Shown: positions 7,601 to 8,762 of the stretch, in pieces
Layout: each line of letters starts with the position of its first letter
Numbering within the stretch: position 1 is the first letter of the stretch
Assembly (NCBI GenBank): GCA_913009765.1
Contig: CAJVYT010000167.1
Span: 1-8,762, forward strand
Source of the DNA: an uncultured candidate division Zixibacteria bacterium
Lineage (GTDB): Bacteria; Zixibacteria; MSB-5A5; GN15; FEB-12
Direction: 5' to 3'
Length of the DNA: 8,762 nt
The notes under the pieces: model-generated
Databases searched by the model: none
What the model saw: the letters and a program-made list of their open reading frames with translations, nothing else
Told to the model about the DNA's origin: nothing
Program-made: the position numbers and the translations under genes

Positions 7601-7733
7601 AGTTGAGCAGGATTCATTTTATATTATAAAGCCGAATGAACGAAAAAGCTGGCACAGGGCTAACGCGAGGTATGATCTAAATAAGTTTATGGCAGCAATG
7701 TGGGGTAGTGAACTGCGGAGGAAAGGTGAATAG
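4689..7733 (+). CDS. Eco57I-like N6-adenine DNA methyltransferase, 1014 aa
   Basis: A large multi-domain gamma-class DNA methyltransferase. In order: an N-terminal module (about 1-170) with a DAVYVFNNKPIVLFK core and a WSLNETPIAFVVLPYEIRIYNAF strand region; a helical linker (about 170-310); then the catalytic core. The core has SGIFYTP (317), AdoMet-binding motif I DPACGSG (351-357), YGID (392-395) and the catalytic NPPW (473-476), the signature of N6-adenine methylation. A TaqI-type specificity region follows (about 655-800, GSSTGIEREQ near the end). The last 35 residues form a conserved-looking IKPNERKSWHRANARYDL segment. The N-terminal module resembles a PD-(D/E)xK fold, but the position two before K70 is Leu, not Asp or Glu, so it is probably not a nuclease. 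Start 4689 has no Shine-Dalgarno sequence and probably depends on coupling to mod. Its 3' end overlaps the nuclease gene by 8 bases. GC is low (28-33% in two sample rows). It probably supplies modification and target recognition for the nuclease; a type IIG-like role is the alternative. Confidence 0.88.
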   Translation: MQKISLTNNVKENFETLRQYLGLTNNNFIFINNGNEKFKKFPVRLQSALKEKLQIDAVYVFNNKPIVLFKTFNENFNEDTIRNFHRNIWSLNETPIAFVVLPYEIRIYNAFVFSEDRKSGLLKIIDSNSKERDLEFLRNFSSINFDSGKIWQVEGVGNKFNKRNRVDQKLLENLKAARDLLKDEGLSYRTVHGLLGRCIFSRYLIDREAIPEDFFQQEYSVESFPDLILKKEGLYSFFTWLANRFNGDMFPIEHEEKKCIKQNHLKILNRLFKGDEIKTGQQSLFQYYNFDIIPVELISNIYETFLAQEDPSFKRKSGIFYTPIFLVDFILSNSLDTIIEKKGHYDVSILDPACGSGVFLVESFRRMVEKYVQKNGGIPKKALKAIAQKNIYGIDKSLDAIRIAVFSLYIAMLDYIEPKDLEKNGFVFPRLIYNKNDKDRGENFFAADFFKPEEAFNTKKVFKKSQFDLILSNPPWGTPEGKNHPYEQYCKNQRIPISDRQIAQAFLFRVKDFANKDTEIALIVTSKILYNLNARNLRSVFLNKFMISTILEFSTVRKIVFQEAIGPGVVIFYKKDSNKEIENNEITYYALKSNVFSEKLRIIAAEGWEVKKIAQKYFLNYDYLWKIMLYGNTLDFYFIKRLKNDFPNVSDVIEQHNLISGVGLQVGGGDENDATELIGMPYLDTRKKMLKRYYISLNDAETWKKKTVHRVRKVELYKAPHLLIKKGLNNDMKLVSGFSNKDLVFTDSVTSIKGRNKDKDLLINLNGVLNSDLFRYYIFMIGSSTGIEREQGHNENERFTFPVVYDSAIIQKVNQIQNLYLQEEKNYWQGSFDNEISKLENELNRIVYQLYSVTDMEKDLIDYAIEISIPLFNNKKEPLKPPTNEQLKGYAEIFIDTYEGIFEKQGKFFQTEIYTGSEYFIAMNFRVLNDRPETYIIHKNNKDTNNILKLLGYSSFGKISQGLYIQRAITGVEQDSFYIIKPNERKSWHRANARYDLNKFMAAMWGSELRRKGE
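7717..7721 (+). promoter_or_regulatory. Ribosome binding site deciding the nuclease start
   Basis: GGAGG within the last codons of the methyltransferase gene lies four bases before GTG at 7726. The earlier in-frame GTG at 7708 precedes this site and has no equivalent in front of it. The start at 7726 is therefore preferred, giving an 8-base overlap with the methyltransferase stop. Confidence 0.75.
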
Positions 7734-8382
7734 AATAAGGCAAACGGAGATTGATGCCAGCAAATTACGACATCCTATTATTACTCCACTATTCTATAAA
7801 ATACTAGAACTGATGATTTATTGTTATCGGGATATATTGAAAAAAAAGTCCTATACGGTTGGAGATTATGATGAAGACATCCTTAGAAATGATTTAATAA
7901 ACTCTTTAGAAGATAACAGGAAAAGAGTTAGGCATGGTTTACTATTTATATCAGAATGTGCAACAAAAGATAAAACAACTAGCAGAACAAAGGGGAGAAT
8001 TGATATTTGCGTCATTTATGATCTCACGCTTAGAGGAGAATATGCTATAGCCTTTGAATGTAAGAGGTTAAAACATAATGGTAAAAACCAGGCCTATATT
8101 AAGTGGGGCGTTATGGATTTTGTGAGTGGTAAATATGCGGAAAAGATGCCGATTGCAGGTATGATTGGATTTATAGAAAAAGGCATGATCAATACTGTTT
8201 GCTCTGATTTAAAAAAAAGAATTGAAGCTAAGACAACAAATATCAAAGGAGATTTTGTCTTTGAAAAAATTCAAGATGATTTTGGTCACAGTTATAAGTC
8301 GGAGCATGTAAGAGAAGGAAGGCTTGAAAATATCGCTATTTATCATCTGATTTTTGATTATACTGGAATCATTTCAAATTAA
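7726..8382 (+). CDS. PD-(D/E)xK-type nuclease partner of the methyltransferase
   Basis: A 218-aa cytoplasmic protein with a GTG start. It has a PD-(D/E)xK-like core: D93 in GRIDICVIYD, then a beta strand ending in E111-C112-K113 (YAIAFECKRL), with acidic residues in an upstream helix (D49, E50, D51) that may join the metal site. After the core comes a QAYIKWGVMDFVSGKYAEKMPIAGMIGFI-like block, in which a helix leads into a hydrophobic strand; I have seen similar blocks beside large adenine methyltransferases but cannot name the family. It is a likely restriction endonuclease cutting unmethylated sites or foreign DNA. The methyltransferase gene overlaps it by 8 bases, so the two are translationally coupled, a normal arrangement for a two-gene restriction-modification unit. 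GC is low like its neighbour. No target-recognition domain is obvious, so specificity may come from the methyltransferase. Catalytic residues are assigned by pattern only. Confidence 0.72.
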   Translation: MNRIRQTEIDASKLRHPIITPLFYKILELMIYCYRDILKKKSYTVGDYDEDILRNDLINSLEDNRKRVRHGLLFISECATKDKTTSRTKGRIDICVIYDLTLRGEYAIAFECKRLKHNGKNQAYIKWGVMDFVSGKYAEKMPIAGMIGFIEKGMINTVCSDLKKRIEAKTTNIKGDFVFEKIQDDFGHSYKSEHVREGRLENIAIYHLIFDYTGIISN

Positions 8383-8386
8383 ATAA

Positions 8387-8476
8387 ATGAAACTCCATTT
8401 TGACCCAAACCGGGACTGCTGGCTACAGGCAATTAAATCCATTGTCAATAACGTGAACTATAATCAAAGACCATGA
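8387..8476 (+). pseudogene. N-terminal stub resembling type III Res
   Basis: A 29-codon ORF starting MKLHFDPNRDCWLQAIKSIV. Type III restriction subunits (Res) typically start M-K-L/I-x-F-D-x-N-L-x-Y-Q-x-x-A-I-x-x-V-V-D, and about 19 residues here fit that pattern. The resemblance then stops, and TGA follows at 8474-8476, overlapping the rhuM start as ATGA. The helicase and nuclease domains (over 900 residues in a normal Res) are absent, so this cannot be functional by itself. It suggests that a res gene once began here, after mod, and was cut by later rearrangement. No clear ribosome binding site is seen. A short chance match is possible. Confidence 0.5.
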
Positions 8477-8762
8477 AGAAAAGCGATCCCGATAAAGGCG
8501 AAATACTTATTTATCAGACTTCAAAAAAAGAGGTTGAGCTTAAGGTGCGACTGAAAAAAGAAACGGTTTGGCTTGATACGCACCAAATAGCTAAGCTTTT
8601 TGACGTTGACAGGACCGGAGCTGTTCGCCATATCAGGAATATTTACAAAAGCGGTAAATTGAAGCGTGATTCAACCTGTGCAAAAATTGCACAGGTTGCT
8701 AAAGACGGAAAAGTCCGCACAATGGATTTTTATAATCTGGATATGATTATCTCTGTCTGCTA
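8473..8762 (+). CDS. rhuM: RhuM-family protein, N-terminal 96 codons (cut by window end)
   Basis: The ORF is open to the window edge. Its start matches the RhuM family: GEILIYQT near residue 9, then ELKVRLKKETVWLDTHQIAKLF, a helix-turn-helix-like segment in which QIAKLFDVDRTGAVRHIRNI is characteristic, then DSTCAKIAQV and MDFYNLDMIIS. RhuM was named from a Salmonella pathogenicity island ORF. Its biochemical role is unknown, but related genes are common in restriction-modification and other defence loci and sometimes sit beside Fic/Doc-like genes. The ATG overlaps the TGA of the Res-like stub, so it seems to continue the same operon. Its GC (47% in one row) is back to the level of conserved mod regions, unlike the pair before it. 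A perfect palindrome lies inside (8673-8697). Confidence 0.85.
   Translation, partial: MKKSDPDKGEILIYQTSKKEVELKVRLKKETVWLDTHQIAKLFDVDRTGAVRHIRNIYKSGKLKRDSTCAKIAQVAKDGKVRTMDFYNLDMIISVC
8673..8697. repeat. Perfect 11-bp inverted repeat inside rhuM
   Basis: The arms AACCTGTGCAA (8673-8683) and TTGCACAGGTT (8687-8697) are exact complements with a three-base AAA spacer. It encodes the STCAKIAQV segment of RhuM, which looks conserved in the family, so protein constraint may explain part of it. No T run follows, so it is not a typical terminator. It may be chance, a protein-binding dyad or an mRNA hairpin. Confidence 0.7.

Noticed and set aside
7708..7725. GTG at 7708 as nuclease start
   Set aside because: It lies upstream of the GGAGG at 7717-7721, which serves the GTG at 7726.
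1..8762. CRISPR array, tRNA, rRNA or integrase
   Set aside because: No regularly spaced repeats, no tRNA-like cloverleaf or rRNA sequence, and no integrase or transposase coding sequence were seen on either strand by eye.

Overview
The window is a contig end from an unidentified bacterium. The genome-like sequence starts near base 129. Bases 1-128 are poly-T runs plus a full-length Illumina adapter, so they are a library or assembly artefact. The Hcp type (CxxC-x8-C-x5-C N-terminus), strong AGGAGG-type ribosome binding sites and moderate GC in hcp (about 55% in one 60-base row counted by hand) suggest an anaerobic or facultative organism, for example in the Desulfobacterota or Nitrospirota. 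That placement is a guess; nothing here fixes the taxon.

Layout. Minus strand: hcp, the hybrid cluster protein (211-1875), ends at a strong hairpin terminator (149-183). It has a CRP/FNR-type dyad (1963-1976) upstream at a class II activator distance from a candidate -10. Next comes a 94-bp MITE-like element (2022-2115) with 14-bp terminal inverted repeats and 8-bp direct repeats. Everything further right is on the plus strand: a HicB-type antitoxin gene (2210-2443) with no intact hicA; about 300 bases of broken coding sequence (2436-2744); a type III-like DNA adenine methyltransferase, mod (2747-4636); a 17-codon ORF (4633-4686); a large Eco57I-like N6-adenine methyltransferase of 1014 aa (4689-7733); a PD-(D/E)xK nuclease of about 218 aa (7726-8382); a 29-codon stub resembling the N-terminus of type III Res (8387-8476); and the start of rhuM (8473 to the window edge). 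No RNA gene, CRISPR array or integrase gene was seen.

Reading of the locus. From hicB onward the ORFs touch or overlap (ATGA overlaps at 2741, 4633 and 8473; 8-base overlaps at 2436 and 7726), so this looks like one plus-strand defence operon. The most interesting part is a low-GC, two-gene methyltransferase-nuclease pair lying between a type III mod gene and a res-like stub. GC was hand counted in sample rows: 28-33% in the methyltransferase, 40-48% in conserved parts of mod, 47% in rhuM. The simplest model is a mod-res locus into which a self-contained restriction-modification module was inserted, leaving an orphan mod and a truncated res start. The pair could protect DNA (N6-adenine methylation by the 1014-aa protein) and cut unmodified DNA (the 218-aa protein). 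The mod gene itself has a strongly AT-rich central target-recognition segment, as expected if specificity domains are exchanged by recombination.
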